Shown here piece after piece: positions 26,472 to 35,271 of a DNA stretch of 64,000 nt. This stretch comes from Pseudomonas sp. 7P_10.2_Bac1 (GTDB taxonomy: Bacteria > Pseudomonadota > Gammaproteobacteria > Pseudomonadales > Pseudomonadaceae): NCBI RefSeq assembly GCF_025465935.1, contig NZ_JANLNV010000075.1, positions 38,683 to 102,682 of the forward strand, in the 5' to 3' direction. Position numbers and translations under genes: made by a program. The notes below the pieces were generated by a model. The model did no database searches and was not told the DNA's origin. It worked only from the letters and a program-made list of their open reading frames with translations. Each line of letters opens with the position of its first letter. Position 1 is the stretch's first letter.

Positions 26472-27356
26472 ATGGCTTTGCTGATTTGCTCAGTGTTGCT
26501 GTTGGCGGCCCTTGGGGTCTTGATCTATAGCGCGATTCAACAGCGCTTGCGCCAACAACGCGTGGTGCAACGTCTGGAGGGCGAAAAGACCGGTCCCGGG
26601 AAGATCAGCCTGTGGATGCGCGCACTGGGCAGCAGCAAGTTCGGTCAGCGTTCGGTGTCGATGGATAACGAAACTCAAGTCCTGCTGAACCGCGTGGGTT
26701 GGCGCACGGCAAGCCAGCGTTCGCTGTTTGCGGCGTTTCAGATCGGTACGCCGGTGGCCATGGCCGGGTTGGCGTTTCTGGGGCATGAACTGTTTTACCC
26801 AGGTTCCGGCAATTTAATGATCGTGCTGCTGTTCGCCCTGGCGTTGGGGTATCTCCTGCCCAAGCGGATGCTTGCCCACGTCGCCAAAAAGCGCCAGGAA
26901 GCGGCGGCGGTGGAGGTGTCGACGTTTATCCCGCTGCTGCGCATTTTATTTGAGTCGGGCATGGCGGTTGAGCAAGCGCTGCGGGTGTTGAGCATAGAGG
27001 CGCGGCAACTGTTGCCAGTGCTGACCGGCGAGTTGCAGTTGGTGCTGGCCCGTGTGGATTCCGGCCTGGAGTTGAGCCAGGAGTTGGACAAGGCGGCCAG
27101 TTTGCTGGCGGTGGATGAGTTTGACGATACCTGCGTGATCCTCAAGCAATTGATTCAGCAGGGTGGTGGCGCGATGAAATCGTTGCAGTCATTGAAAAGC
27201 CTGCTGGATGACCGACGTCTCACCCGCATGGAGGAATACATCTCAAAAATGTCCGCCAAAATGTCGGTGGTGATGATGATGTTTCTGTTTCCGGCGTTGT
27301 TGATTGTGTTGGGCGGACCGAGCTTTATTGCTATCGCACGGGCCTTTGGCTCTTGA
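26472..27356 (+). CDS. tadC: Tad inner-membrane platform protein TadC
   Basis: A 294-residue partner of TadB with a C-terminal T2SSF domain (about 150-275: FIPLLRILFESGMAVEQ, then LKQLIQQGGG and KMSVVMMMFLFPALL). Membrane segments are at the N-terminus, about 92-125 and at the C-terminus. The ATG at 26472 has GGAG nine bases upstream, inside the end of tadB. A longer frame beginning inside tadB is rejected. The next gene, tadD, starts 14 bp downstream with its ribosome site at the tadC stop. Confidence 0.94.
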   Translation: MALLICSVLLLAALGVLIYSAIQQRLRQQRVVQRLEGEKTGPGKISLWMRALGSSKFGQRSVSMDNETQVLLNRVGWRTASQRSLFAAFQIGTPVAMAGLAFLGHELFYPGSGNLMIVLLFALALGYLLPKRMLAHVAKKRQEAAAVEVSTFIPLLRILFESGMAVEQALRVLSIEARQLLPVLTGELQLVLARVDSGLELSQELDKAASLLAVDEFDDTCVILKQLIQQGGGAMKSLQSLKSLLDDRRLTRMEEYISKMSAKMSVVMMMFLFPALLIVLGGPSFIAIARAFGS

Positions 27357-27370
27357 TCAGGAGTATGAGC

Positions 27371-28066
27371 ATGAAAGCACTCATGACCGTGTGTGCGCTG
27401 TTGATGTTGGGTGGATGCGCCAGCGGGGGGCAAAGCAACCCGCCTTGGGCCGCTTTGAGCGGGGGCAGTTGCGGCAAGTTGAGTGACGATCAGGAGTTGT
27501 CGATGAACCTGGCCGACGACATGGCCAAGGAGGGCAAGCTGCATGCCAGCCTGGCCAATCTGCAAAACTTGCCGGAACACTACGCCCAGGTGCAATTGCG
27601 CAAGGCGCGAATCTATCGCCAATTAGGCCGTCCTGAAGCTGGCCCGTTGTACCGCGGGCTGCTAGGTACCTGCTTGAGCGCTGAGGGTGATCATGGGCTT
27701 GGCCAGTTGGCGGCCGCACGAGGCGATAACACGCTGGCCGTGTCCTACCTTGAACGTGCTGCGCGAGCGGCGCCCACGAACGAGAAAATCCGCAATGACC
27801 TGGGCGTGGTGTACCTCAACCAACTGCGCACAGACGAAGCTCGCTTTGAGTTTTTGACGGCGTTGGAGCTTAAGCAGTCGGATCAATTGGCGGCGTTGAA
27901 TCTGGTCACCTTGCTCATCTATCAGGACCAATGGAGCCAGGCGGCGGAGCTGGCTAGTCGTGCAGAGTTAACCCCTGAGCAAATCAGTGATGCACAAGCC
28001 AGGGCCCAGGCCCTGAAAGCCCAGGCTGCCAAACCGGCCAGTAGTCAGGTGGCTGCAATTAAATAA
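27371..28066 (+). CDS. tadD: Tad lipoprotein TadD with TPR repeats
   Basis: A 231-residue outer-membrane lipoprotein that acts as a pilotin-like factor for the RcpA secretin. The lipobox is LGGC with Cys at about residue 14. TPR-like helices follow (about 45-200; for example LAVSYLERAARAAPTNEKI with NDLGVVYLNQ). I chose the ATG at 27371 because AGGAG ends 7 bases before it. An upstream TTG at 27353 and ATG at 27365 place it too close or before the site. The DUF3613 gene follows after 17 bp. Confidence 0.92.
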   Translation: MKALMTVCALLMLGGCASGGQSNPPWAALSGGSCGKLSDDQELSMNLADDMAKEGKLHASLANLQNLPEHYAQVQLRKARIYRQLGRPEAGPLYRGLLGTCLSAEGDHGLGQLAAARGDNTLAVSYLERAARAAPTNEKIRNDLGVVYLNQLRTDEARFEFLTALELKQSDQLAALNLVTLLIYQDQWSQAAELASRAELTPEQISDAQARAQALKAQAAKPASSQVAAIK

Positions 28067-28083
28067 AGCATTGGAGGTTTGCC

Positions 28084-28350
28084 ATGAAATTCTCAGTTCG
28101 TTTGGCAGTGCTATTGGGTGTGATGCCACTGGGTGTCCTGGCGATTGAGCCTGGGCCAGCTTCTCAGTACCAGCAGGAAACCGAGCGCTGGCTACACCTC
28201 CAAGTCAGCGGTCAGGCTCAGTCCAAGGAGCGTCAGGTGGCGACCCCGGCGGAGCGTGAACGCAGCCTGCAACGTTGGCTGGACAGCTACACCCACCCCA
28301 TTCCTGAATACTACAAACAGGACGAAGGCGGTAAGGCCAAGCAGGAATAG
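28084..28350 (+). CDS. DUF3613 domain protein of the tad operon
   Basis: An 88-residue exported protein, last gene of the forward tad operon. A signal peptide (MKFSVRLAVLLGVMPLGVLA) is followed by a charged helical domain with TERWLHLQVSGQAQS and LQRWLDSYTHPIPEYY, which is the DUF3613 pattern. These proteins recur at this position in Pseudomonas and related tad loci. The function is unknown; periplasmic support of the secretin or TadD is an inference. GGAGG lies 6 bases before the ATG. A hairpin follows 25 bp after the stop. Confidence 0.88.
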   Translation: MKFSVRLAVLLGVMPLGVLAIEPGPASQYQQETERWLHLQVSGQAQSKERQVATPAERERSLQRWLDSYTHPIPEYYKQDEGGKAKQE

Positions 28351-28375
28351 GACTCGCTAGCTGCTGTCTAGGAAC

Positions 28376-28416
28376 GAGGCTGCGTTGTGGGCCGCTGCGC
28401 ACCCCATCGCAGCCTC
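28376..28416. terminator. Hairpin between the convergent tad operon and pprB
   Basis: GAGGCTGCG and CGCAGCCTC make a perfect 9-bp stem with a 23-base GC-rich loop. No T-run follows, so termination would be weak or factor-assisted. It lies between the DUF3613 stop and the pprB stop. Confidence 0.5.
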
Positions 28417-28442
28417 ATGCTTCGGCAGCGACCACCAGGGTA

Positions 28443-29219
28443 TCAGTGCGCCGTTTGCCGATGTTGTTGGGCGGATCCACTTGGAGAGAGGGCGAGTGCC
28501 AACTGGGTGCGGTTGTTCATGTGGGTCAGGCGCAACACCTGGGACACGTAGAGCTTGACTGTGTTTTCAGTAATGCCCAAGTCGCAGGCGATCTGGTAGT
28601 TGGTCTGACCCTTGCCCACCAGTTTGGCCACGTCCATCTGACGCGGTGACAACTGTTTGAAAATCGGCGGTAAATCGCGCAAGGCTTCGTCGTCCGCTGC
28701 GGACGTGCTTTTGAATGATGGCGGATGGCGGACCGATTCCATGTCTTGATAGAGACCGTCGATAGACTCAGCCAAATACTGCAGCTTCTGGTTCAAATGC
28801 CCCAGATGCTCGTTCTTTTGCCGTTCGCGCAGAACGGCATCTTGGCGTTGAATGCCCTCGAGCAATTCGTCAAGGTCGATAGGTTTGGGGTAGTAATCGG
28901 CAATGCCAATGCGCAAGGCTTTGATGACGTCCTGCTTGTCGGAGTGCCCGGTCAACAGGATGCTTTCAAACAGACGGTGTTTACCGGCAATTTTCTGCAG
29001 ATGCTGTGTCAATTCGATGCCGTTCATGTCGGGCATGCGCAGGTCACACAGCACCAGACTTATCTCGGGATCAGCAATGAACGCCTCCACGGCTTCACGA
29101 CTTGATTCGCAACGTACGCAACGGTAACCGTTGCTCTCCAGGAACTCACTGAGTTCTTCGACAATTAACGGCTGATCGTCGACCACTAATACTTTTATTT
29201 TTGAGGTGAGCTTGTTCAC
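28443..29219 (-). CDS. pprB: Two-component response regulator PprB
   Basis: A 258-residue NarL/LuxR-type regulator. The receiver (about 8-125) has LVVDDQP, the phospho-acceptor in LCDLRMPDMNG (about Asp60) and YYPKPI. A coiled linker follows, then a GerE helix-turn-helix (about 190-250: LSPRQMDVAKLVGKGQTNYQIA, broken by the recognition helix TENTVKLYVSQVL). In P. aeruginosa PprB activates the flp-tad-rcp genes and other surface-adhesion systems, with PprA as its kinase. Here it is convergent with the tad operon and lies 123 bp upstream of fppA on the same strand. No ribosome site stands out beyond GAGTAGCG near the start. Confidence 0.93.
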   Translation of the reverse strand: MNKLTSKIKVLVVDDQPLIVEELSEFLESNGYRCVRCESSREAVEAFIADPEISLVLCDLRMPDMNGIELTQHLQKIAGKHRLFESILLTGHSDKQDVIKALRIGIADYYPKPIDLDELLEGIQRQDAVLRERQKNEHLGHLNQKLQYLAESIDGLYQDMESVRHPPSFKSTSAADDEALRDLPPIFKQLSPRQMDVAKLVGKGQTNYQIACDLGITENTVKLYVSQVLRLTHMNNRTQLALALSPSGSAQQHRQTAH

Positions 29220-29342
29220 GCGCTACTCCATGCCTGGCAAGCCAATTTAAGACGTCTTGTCCCATCCGTGTGAATGGAGAGGGGTTCAGAAAACATAGAC
29301 GTAGTTCCCTAGGCTGTACATGTAATAAATCCTTCGTTTTGA

Positions 29343-29888
29343 TTAGGTTAGACACAAAACGGACAAGCTGAAGCCGCATAAAAGGAATGGGGCAAAGGGC
29401 AGTTTTTTTGACGTTTGTCTGATGTTTTCGCCGGGGGGCTGGGTAAAGCGTTGATTCAATGGAGAGAGAATTTTTGGCGCTAGCCAGAACCACAGGCCAG
29501 CGCAAAGACCTGCACCAATAAATGTGCCCAGCAGTATCGGACGATCGGTTGCCAGCGCGAGTGCAATTAGTAGTTTTACATCGCCAGCGCCCAGTTTGTT
29601 CAGGGCGTAACCAGGCAAGGTAAGGACCAATGCAATCAACAGGGCCCAGCCGCCCTCGGCAGCGCTGGCGCCGAGCCAGGTGGTTCCTGTCCAGAGTAGA
29701 TACACCAACGCCAGGGCCGCGGCGCCAAAAGTCAGGGTGTTGGCGATGTGGCGTTGGTAAAGGTCTTGGGCGGCGCAGGCGGCAAGCCAAATGAATAAAA
29801 CCGCTAAATGGATCACGTATTCCCATCCCTTTTCTACGAATGATTCTATGCTGATATCACTGTGAATTGTCAGGGTAGACGCAGTCAT
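29343..29888 (-). CDS. fppA: Flp prepilin peptidase FppA (A24 family)
   Basis: An inner-membrane aspartic peptidase that removes the Flp leader. The two catalytic aspartates are in AAQDLYQRHIAN and in the GxGD motif GAGDVK. About four to five hydrophobic helices are present. The longest frame (181 residues) starts at 29888, where its ATG interlocks with the tadE ATG on the other strand in the palindrome CATG. That start adds about 24 hydrophilic residues before the first helix. A GTG at 29816 (beginning IHLAVLFIWLAACA) gives a protein closer to usual family size and leaves room for a promoter. I give the long form but regard the GTG as at least as likely. Confidence 0.88.
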   Translation of the reverse strand: MTASTLTIHSDISIESFVEKGWEYVIHLAVLFIWLAACAAQDLYQRHIANTLTFGAAALALVYLLWTGTTWLGASAAEGGWALLIALVLTLPGYALNKLGAGDVKLLIALALATDRPILLGTFIGAGLCAGLWFWLAPKILSPLNQRFTQPPGENIRQTSKKLPFAPFLLCGFSLSVLCLT

Positions 29889-30327
29889 GAAAGTTGACCT
29901 TCCCCACTCACAAAAAGGCGCAACGGCGATTGAGTTCGCCCTGGTTTTTGTGATCTTTTTCTCAGTTTTGTATGGCGTGCTCAGCTACAGCTTTCCGTTG
30001 CTGCTGATGCAGTCTTTTAACCAATCGACGGCAGAGGCGGTGCGCCGCAGCATGGCGGTGGACCCGACGTTGGCGCCGGTAGATTACAAGGCCAAGGTCG
30101 AATCAGTGGCCAAAGGCGTGCTGGACCAGCAACTGGACTGGATGCCAAGCAGGATGACCACCAACATCAGTAAAACGGCGGTATATAGCGCGGGCGTATT
30201 AACGGTGAGCGTCAGCCTCCCGGCCGCCACGCTCAGCAACTTCCTGCCGGTACTGAAACTGCCTGGCGGCATCACTGTGCCGAGCCTGCCGGACAACTTG
30301 TCGGCCCAGTCGAGCCTGCAGTTTTGA
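29887..30327 (+). CDS. tadE: TadE-like pseudopilin
   Basis: A 146-residue prepilin-like protein. A short basic leader (KVDLPHSQKGA) is followed by TAIEFALVFVIFFSVLYGVL, the Glu-containing TadE N-terminal helix. The site resembles a prepilin peptidase cut, so FppA should process it. The rest is a periplasmic domain. AGGGTAG lies about 10 bases before the ATG. The stop overlaps the TTG start of pprA (TTGA), so the two are coupled. In P. aeruginosa a TadE-like gene also sits between fppA and pprA. Confidence 0.88.
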   Translation: MKVDLPHSQKGATAIEFALVFVIFFSVLYGVLSYSFPLLLMQSFNQSTAEAVRRSMAVDPTLAPVDYKAKVESVAKGVLDQQLDWMPSRMTTNISKTAVYSAGVLTVSVSLPAATLSNFLPVLKLPGGITVPSLPDNLSAQSSLQF

Positions 30328-33059
30328 ACCTGGGTGGAAAGTCGTTTGGACGTTTCTTGGGCCGCGCTCAAGAAATTTCGCCTGAACACCGTGCAGCGCT
30401 GATCGGCAAGGGTATGGCCTTGCACCTGTTGCTTGATCATCAGGGGCGGGTGTTAGAGGTGCATGGCGCGCAGCGTTTTGGCCTGCAACTGGTCTGTGAT
30501 ACTGAGGCTCCGCGTTTGCTGCTCGACTATTTGGTGCCGGGCAGCACCCAGGCCCTTGAAGGGACTCCGGCAGATTGGTTGGGGCACAGCCTTGATCTGG
30601 ACTTTCAGCGCGCCGGGGAGGCTGTGCTGCATACCCGCGGCTGGGTCCAACCAAACGCTGAAGGCTGGCTGTTGCAGTTACTGGACATCAGCGACCTGCG
30701 GCGCGAAGGTCAGCAGGGCCAAAACTGTGAACTGTGCATGCGACTGTGCCTGAGCCTGGCCAGGCAATTGCGCTTATGCAGCATGCTGCGTTTGCATGAG
30801 GTGACGCAGGAGTCGTTGCAGCGCATCGGTGAGCAATGGCAGGTGCCGTGTATCGCACTGGCGTTGCGTCAAGAAGGACAGCCTGACTGGAGCCTCTTCA
30901 GTGTTTATCAGGCGCCTGGCGCACCGCAATGGTGGGGGGCGGGACAAAGCCTGGGCAGTGCGCTGGACAGTTTCAGTGGTACGCGCAATTCGGGATTTGC
31001 GGCTGCCAAAGAGCAACCGTTTCAGTTCAGCAGCCTGTTGGGCGCAACCAATGGCTTGTGCATGCCTTATCACGATCAGCGCGGGCTTTGCGCTTGGCTG
31101 CTGTTGGGGTTTTCTACGCGTCCTGCGTTGATGAGAGAGAGTGATTGGTCGCACGTGTGCGCCGCCTTGGCCGGGCCTTTGCTGGAGCGTTTACGTGAGC
31201 AGCAGCAGGCTGAGCACCGCGATCGTGTGCATGCACTGGAAGGTTTGTTGAGCACGGGTTGGTGGGAGTGGTCGACGGCCACCGAGCAGGTGCAGTTGGC
31301 CCCGCAATTGGCCGAAAGCTTGTCGGCCCCCCACACGCCCTTAACCTGCAAAGCCTGGTTAGCGCTGTTTCATCCCGCCGATCGCGATGAGCTCAGTATC
31401 CGTTTTGATGAACTGATTGAGCACGGCAAAGACCTGATGGTGGTTGCACGTCTGGAGCTGCCGCAGAGTGCAGGGCCGGCCCCGTGGTATCGGGTTCAGG
31501 GGCAAGTGGTGGGCGAGGGCAGTCAGCGCCGTATCATCGGTTTTATGTTGGATGTCAGTGAGATCAAGAGCCAGCAATTGCAAGCAACAGCCGCCCATGC
31601 GCGATTGGACAACTTGATCGCCAGTTCACCGGCGGTGATTTATGTGCAGCGTTATGAGAAAGGGGCGTTGGTGCCCAGTTTTTTTAGCGCAAGCCTGCAG
31701 CCGTTACTCGGTTGGACCCTGGTCGATAGTCTTGATGGCGGTTTGATCGAGTGGATTCACCCTGACGATCGAGAGCAATACTTTGAACGCACCCGGCAAC
31801 TGCTGCGCTTTGGCAGTGCACGGCGTCGTTATCGCTTGCGCGATAGCAAAGGTAACTATCACTGGTTGCTGGACGAAGCCAAATTATTGCGCGATGACCT
31901 TGGGCTGCCGATCGAGGCCGTGGGGCTGTGGCTGGATGTGACCGAAGCCACCGAGACCAGTGAGCGCGTCAGACGCAGTGAAGAGCGTTATCGAGTGTTG
32001 GTCGAAGACTCGCCGGCGATGATTTGCCGTTATCTGCCGGACTTGACCCTGACCTTTGGCAACCAGCCGCTGGCGGCTTACCTGGAGTGCACCCCGCAGG
32101 CATTGCCGGGGGTGAATCTGGGCAGTTGGTTGTCGACCGAGCAGCGTGCGGAATTTATGCAGCGCATTGCGCAGTTGACCCCGCAAAACCCGGTAAGTAC
32201 TGCAGAAATCAGCTTGCAACTGCCGGGGCATGAATACGCTTGGTGGGTATGGTCGGATCGGGGGGTGTTTGATGCTCAGGGTCAGTTGCTAGAAGTGCAG
32301 GCCGTGGGCCGCGACAACACCGACGTACGCCGTTCGCAACAGCAAATGACCCAAAGCGCCAAAATGGCCACCTTGGGTGAAATGGCCACGGGCCTTGCCC
32401 ACGAGATCAACCAGCCATTGAACGTCATGCGCATGGCCATCGCCAACGTGCTCAAGCGTGTGAGCAACGGCGATGTGGAGCACGACTACCTGCAAGACAA
32501 ACTCACCCGCATCGATGCACAAATTCAGCGGGCGGCTAGGGTGGTCGACCACATGCGCGTGTTCGGCCGTCGTTCAGAAGTCGAGCAACAAGCCTTCAAC
32601 CCGGCGCAAGCGCTGGAAGGCGCCTTGGCCTTGTTGTGCGAAGGCTTGCGCGGCAAAGGCATTGAGTTGCGCACGGAGTGTTTAAGCGATGCGTTGCAGG
32701 TGCGCGGTCACGTCGACCAATTGGAGCAAGTGCTGATCAACCTGTTGATCAACGCCCGTGATGCATTGATGAACAAGCGCGAAACCGACCCAGAGTTCAC
32801 CCCCTGGATCGCCTTGACCGCATGCGAGTGTGACAACGGCGTGCGTGTGACGGTGGAAGACAATGCGGGCGGCATTGACCCGCGCTTGCTGGAACGGATC
32901 TTCGAGCCCTTCTTCACCACCAAACCGGTCGGCCTGGGCACAGGGCTGGGGCTGTCCGTGAGCTACGGGATTATCGACAACATGGGCGGCCGGTTGAGCG
33001 TCAGCAACACCGGGCAAGGGGCCCGGTTTTGTGTGGAATTGCCGGTGGTTGAAGGTTAG
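30324..33059 (+). CDS. pprA: PAS-domain sensor histidine kinase PprA
   Basis: A 911-residue soluble-looking hybrid of several PAS modules and a kinase core. An N-terminal PAS-like region (about 25-125), a middle GAF-like region (about 140-300), and three PAS domains (about 310-415, 425-540, 555-660) precede the HisKA segment with GLAHEINQPLNV, phospho-acceptor His693. The HATPase_c domain follows (NLLINARDAL, EDNAGGIDP, GTGLGLSVSYGI). No clear membrane helix is seen, so it may sense an intracellular signal. The start is a TTG overlapping the tadE stop; a later ATG at 30414 is the alternative. PprB is the expected partner. Its stop interlocks with that of the convergent tadG. Confidence 0.9.
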   Translation: MNLGGKSFGRFLGRAQEISPEHRAALIGKGMALHLLLDHQGRVLEVHGAQRFGLQLVCDTEAPRLLLDYLVPGSTQALEGTPADWLGHSLDLDFQRAGEAVLHTRGWVQPNAEGWLLQLLDISDLRREGQQGQNCELCMRLCLSLARQLRLCSMLRLHEVTQESLQRIGEQWQVPCIALALRQEGQPDWSLFSVYQAPGAPQWWGAGQSLGSALDSFSGTRNSGFAAAKEQPFQFSSLLGATNGLCMPYHDQRGLCAWLLLGFSTRPALMRESDWSHVCAALAGPLLERLREQQQAEHRDRVHALEGLLSTGWWEWSTATEQVQLAPQLAESLSAPHTPLTCKAWLALFHPADRDELSIRFDELIEHGKDLMVVARLELPQSAGPAPWYRVQGQVVGEGSQRRIIGFMLDVSEIKSQQLQATAAHARLDNLIASSPAVIYVQRYEKGALVPSFFSASLQPLLGWTLVDSLDGGLIEWIHPDDREQYFERTRQLLRFGSARRRYRLRDSKGNYHWLLDEAKLLRDDLGLPIEAVGLWLDVTEATETSERVRRSEERYRVLVEDSPAMICRYLPDLTLTFGNQPLAAYLECTPQALPGVNLGSWLSTEQRAEFMQRIAQLTPQNPVSTAEISLQLPGHEYAWWVWSDRGVFDAQGQLLEVQAVGRDNTDVRRSQQQMTQSAKMATLGEMATGLAHEINQPLNVMRMAIANVLKRVSNGDVEHDYLQDKLTRIDAQIQRAARVVDHMRVFGRRSEVEQQAFNPAQALEGALALLCEGLRGKGIELRTECLSDALQVRGHVDQLEQVLINLLINARDALMNKRETDPEFTPWIALTACECDNGVRVTVEDNAGGIDPRLLERIFEPFFTTKPVGLGTGLGLSVSYGIIDNMGGRLSVSNTGQGARFCVELPVVEG

Positions 33060-35038
33060 AGCACGAGTTGGGGCCGACCGCCTTGGTTGCAGGAGAGATT
33101 GGCTCCTATTTCAGCGTTACCTAAAGAAACGCCGAGTGCTTTCAATAAAGTATTGATGAGTGGATCTAGTAAAGGCGATAGCAATTTGCTGAACGCCGTT
33201 GCAAGTGCAGAAGTGAGTTGATTGACCAAAGATGAAATTGAGTTAAGAAGGTCTCCTGTTACAGTTTTGCCTGGAGGTGGTGTGTAAGAAGTCGTTATGT
33301 TGCCCAGAAGAGAGTTTCCAAGGCTGTCTACAATATTTTGAGTTGTGTACTGCTGGTAGTAGGGTGTTTGGTTGATGTTCGGCAGTGTGGTCGGAGACTG
33401 AATAGTTGAGGTGTAATATATGTTTTTAGGTGGTTGGCTCACGCTGCTTTGCACCTTCACATTGAAGCTGCCAGCCTTTCCTTCATCTGTAGTGCACAAA
33501 AGCCCCAAAACGTAGCAGGTTTTAACATCCATGTTTATAAGTTTTACCGGATCGATGATTAGATTGTTGTTTGAGTCAACCGGCGGGAATGCACCGGTTT
33601 GTGGTGCGCTCCCGATACTGAGCTTAGCCAGTGAAGCTGAGGCGAGAACTGTCAAGCTTTTAGGGCCGTCAGAGGCGCAACTGTAATCTGTTACATAGCC
33701 GCTGGCACTTCCTGCTTCGACATAAATGTCAAGGGCGGAAGCAATGCTTAAAGGCGCGGACTGGCATGAGAGTGTGCATTTTATAACTTCTATTAGGTTA
33801 AGATTTAGGAGGTGTTTTACAACTTCTAGAACAGTTGATAGTACACTCGTCAGTGCGTCGACTAATGGGTTTAAGAGTCGGACAATTGCAAGGTCGAGAT
33901 GGATTCTTGTTTGGATTTGCGCTGTTTTTACATAGATTTTATTGGGGCCGGTGGGGTTGGCTTTAGCTAAGGCTGGATTTCCTATAATCGATACTTGAGG
34001 GGGTTCGATAACTTTTAGGTAAATGGTTGCGGCGCCAATTAATGGGATGTTTGTGTTGATAGTTGCCGTTGCTGCACTCTTGCCGTTTGACAGTTGCACA
34101 ATGCCTTCAAGCAAGTCGAAAACTTTAATATTTGTATTCAGTCCAGCAGCAGGGGTGCCATTTTGGATGTTGAGTAAATCGCCTAATTTTAAAACCTGGG
34201 TGTTACTGGCGATAAGTTTTATGTTTCCAAGGGCCTTGGATGCTACAGTAACGCCGCCGCCATTTTTTTCCAAGACAGTGATTGCGGCATCTAAAAATTG
34301 AGTGAGTTTTATATCGCTGTTAAGAAGTTGGTTGTAATTACCTGCGGACACGCCTGCCGTAATCGCCAATTGGTCTAGATAGCTGAGTAAGTTTATATTG
34401 GTTGTTGCCAAGCCTTGCCATGAAACTGCGCTGAGGTTCAATGATCCACCCAACATGCCACCAATTAAACTATTAAGTAGAGGAGAACTCGTACTATCGA
34501 CATTCGCCAGAGAGCTACGGATAGTCAACATGGCCAGTGGTGAGCCCCCAAATGCCCCCACAGCACTCGCCGTCAACTTCGTGGTCGTCGACAACGTCCC
34601 CTTACTCACCAAATCCCACACCCCACCGGCAATGCTGGTCGGAATGGTGTTGGTGGCAATCACGCGAATAGCGTCGCTTTTGCTGGGGTCGAGCTGGAAG
34701 GTGCGCAGTTGGTTGACGGTGACCAGAGTGCCGCAGGTGGCATTCAGGGTTTGTTGCGTGCCGGCCGGCACGAAGCTGTTGCGGGCGGCGCTTTGGGTGG
34801 CGTACAGCGTGGCGGTCGACGGGGTGGCAGCACAACTGCCGCCCCGACTGACCGCCTCAAGCACCGCCATGTCAGCAACCCGTTGCAGCTTGCGTTGTTC
34901 CAGGTAGAGGCGGCCGCCGTCGACCACCAGCAACATAAAGATCAGCACCATCCCCAGCGTCAGTGCCGCGATTAAACCAATCGCCCCGTGTTGTTGGCGG
35001 GGGCCGTTGAAATACGCACGACGGAAGGGGGGAGACAT
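33056..35038 (-). CDS. tadG: TadG-like pilus protein
   Basis: A 660-residue protein with a TadG/TadE-like N-terminus: a basic stretch, GAIGLIAALTLGMVLIFMLL as membrane helix (about 19-38), then VVDGGRLYLEQRKLQRVAD, typical of TadG. The rest is a long periplasmic or surface domain rich in Ser, Thr, Leu and Asn. AGGAG lies 7 bases before the ATG at 35038. The first 540 bases have ordinary GC-rich composition, but from about 34500 down to 33100 the gene is strikingly A+T-rich: 17 G+C in 60 bases at 33781-33840 against 39 in 60 at 34681-34740. The stop interlocks with that of pprA. In P. aeruginosa TadG is also separate from the main tad operon. Confidence 0.85.
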   Translation of the reverse strand: MSPPFRRAYFNGPRQQHGAIGLIAALTLGMVLIFMLLVVDGGRLYLEQRKLQRVADMAVLEAVSRGGSCAATPSTATLYATQSAARNSFVPAGTQQTLNATCGTLVTVNQLRTFQLDPSKSDAIRVIATNTIPTSIAGGVWDLVSKGTLSTTTKLTASAVGAFGGSPLAMLTIRSSLANVDSTSSPLLNSLIGGMLGGSLNLSAVSWQGLATTNINLLSYLDQLAITAGVSAGNYNQLLNSDIKLTQFLDAAITVLEKNGGGVTVASKALGNIKLIASNTQVLKLGDLLNIQNGTPAAGLNTNIKVFDLLEGIVQLSNGKSAATATINTNIPLIGAATIYLKVIEPPQVSIIGNPALAKANPTGPNKIYVKTAQIQTRIHLDLAIVRLLNPLVDALTSVLSTVLEVVKHLLNLNLIEVIKCTLSCQSAPLSIASALDIYVEAGSASGYVTDYSCASDGPKSLTVLASASLAKLSIGSAPQTGAFPPVDSNNNLIIDPVKLINMDVKTCYVLGLLCTTDEGKAGSFNVKVQSSVSQPPKNIYYTSTIQSPTTLPNINQTPYYQQYTTQNIVDSLGNSLLGNITTSYTPPPGKTVTGDLLNSISSLVNQLTSALATAFSKLLSPLLDPLINTLLKALGVSLGNAEIGANLSCNQGGRPQLVL

Positions 35039-35200
35039 TGAGCACTCCTGATACTGGAACACTGTCCAGCGCTTCGCTCCAAAGTTTTAGCGAGTGTAGT
35101 CAAGAAGTGATCGAGATGCTGGCCAATTGCACACTTTATAAGGCCCGCGTATGCAACTATTGGGAACTGTTGGATGAAAGGTTGTAAAGAGTGAAGAGTA

Positions 35201-35264
35201 GGGCCGACTCACTTACTAAAGTATTAATACTTCGCAGTTATATACTTTGTTAGTGAGTTGGCCC
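35201..35264. repeat. Long imperfect inverted repeat between tadG and the DUF4136 gene
   Basis: GGGCCGACTCACTTACTAAA at 35201 is mirrored by an arm ending GTTAGTGAGTTGGCCC at 35264. The arms are about 24 bases with a few mismatches and a 16-base loop. It lies 7 bp after the DUF4136 stop, so a terminator is the simplest reading, though no T-run follows on that strand. The rest of the 233-bp gap (35039-35271) probably includes the tadG promoter. Confidence 0.65.
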
Positions 35265-35271
35265 GATTTAA

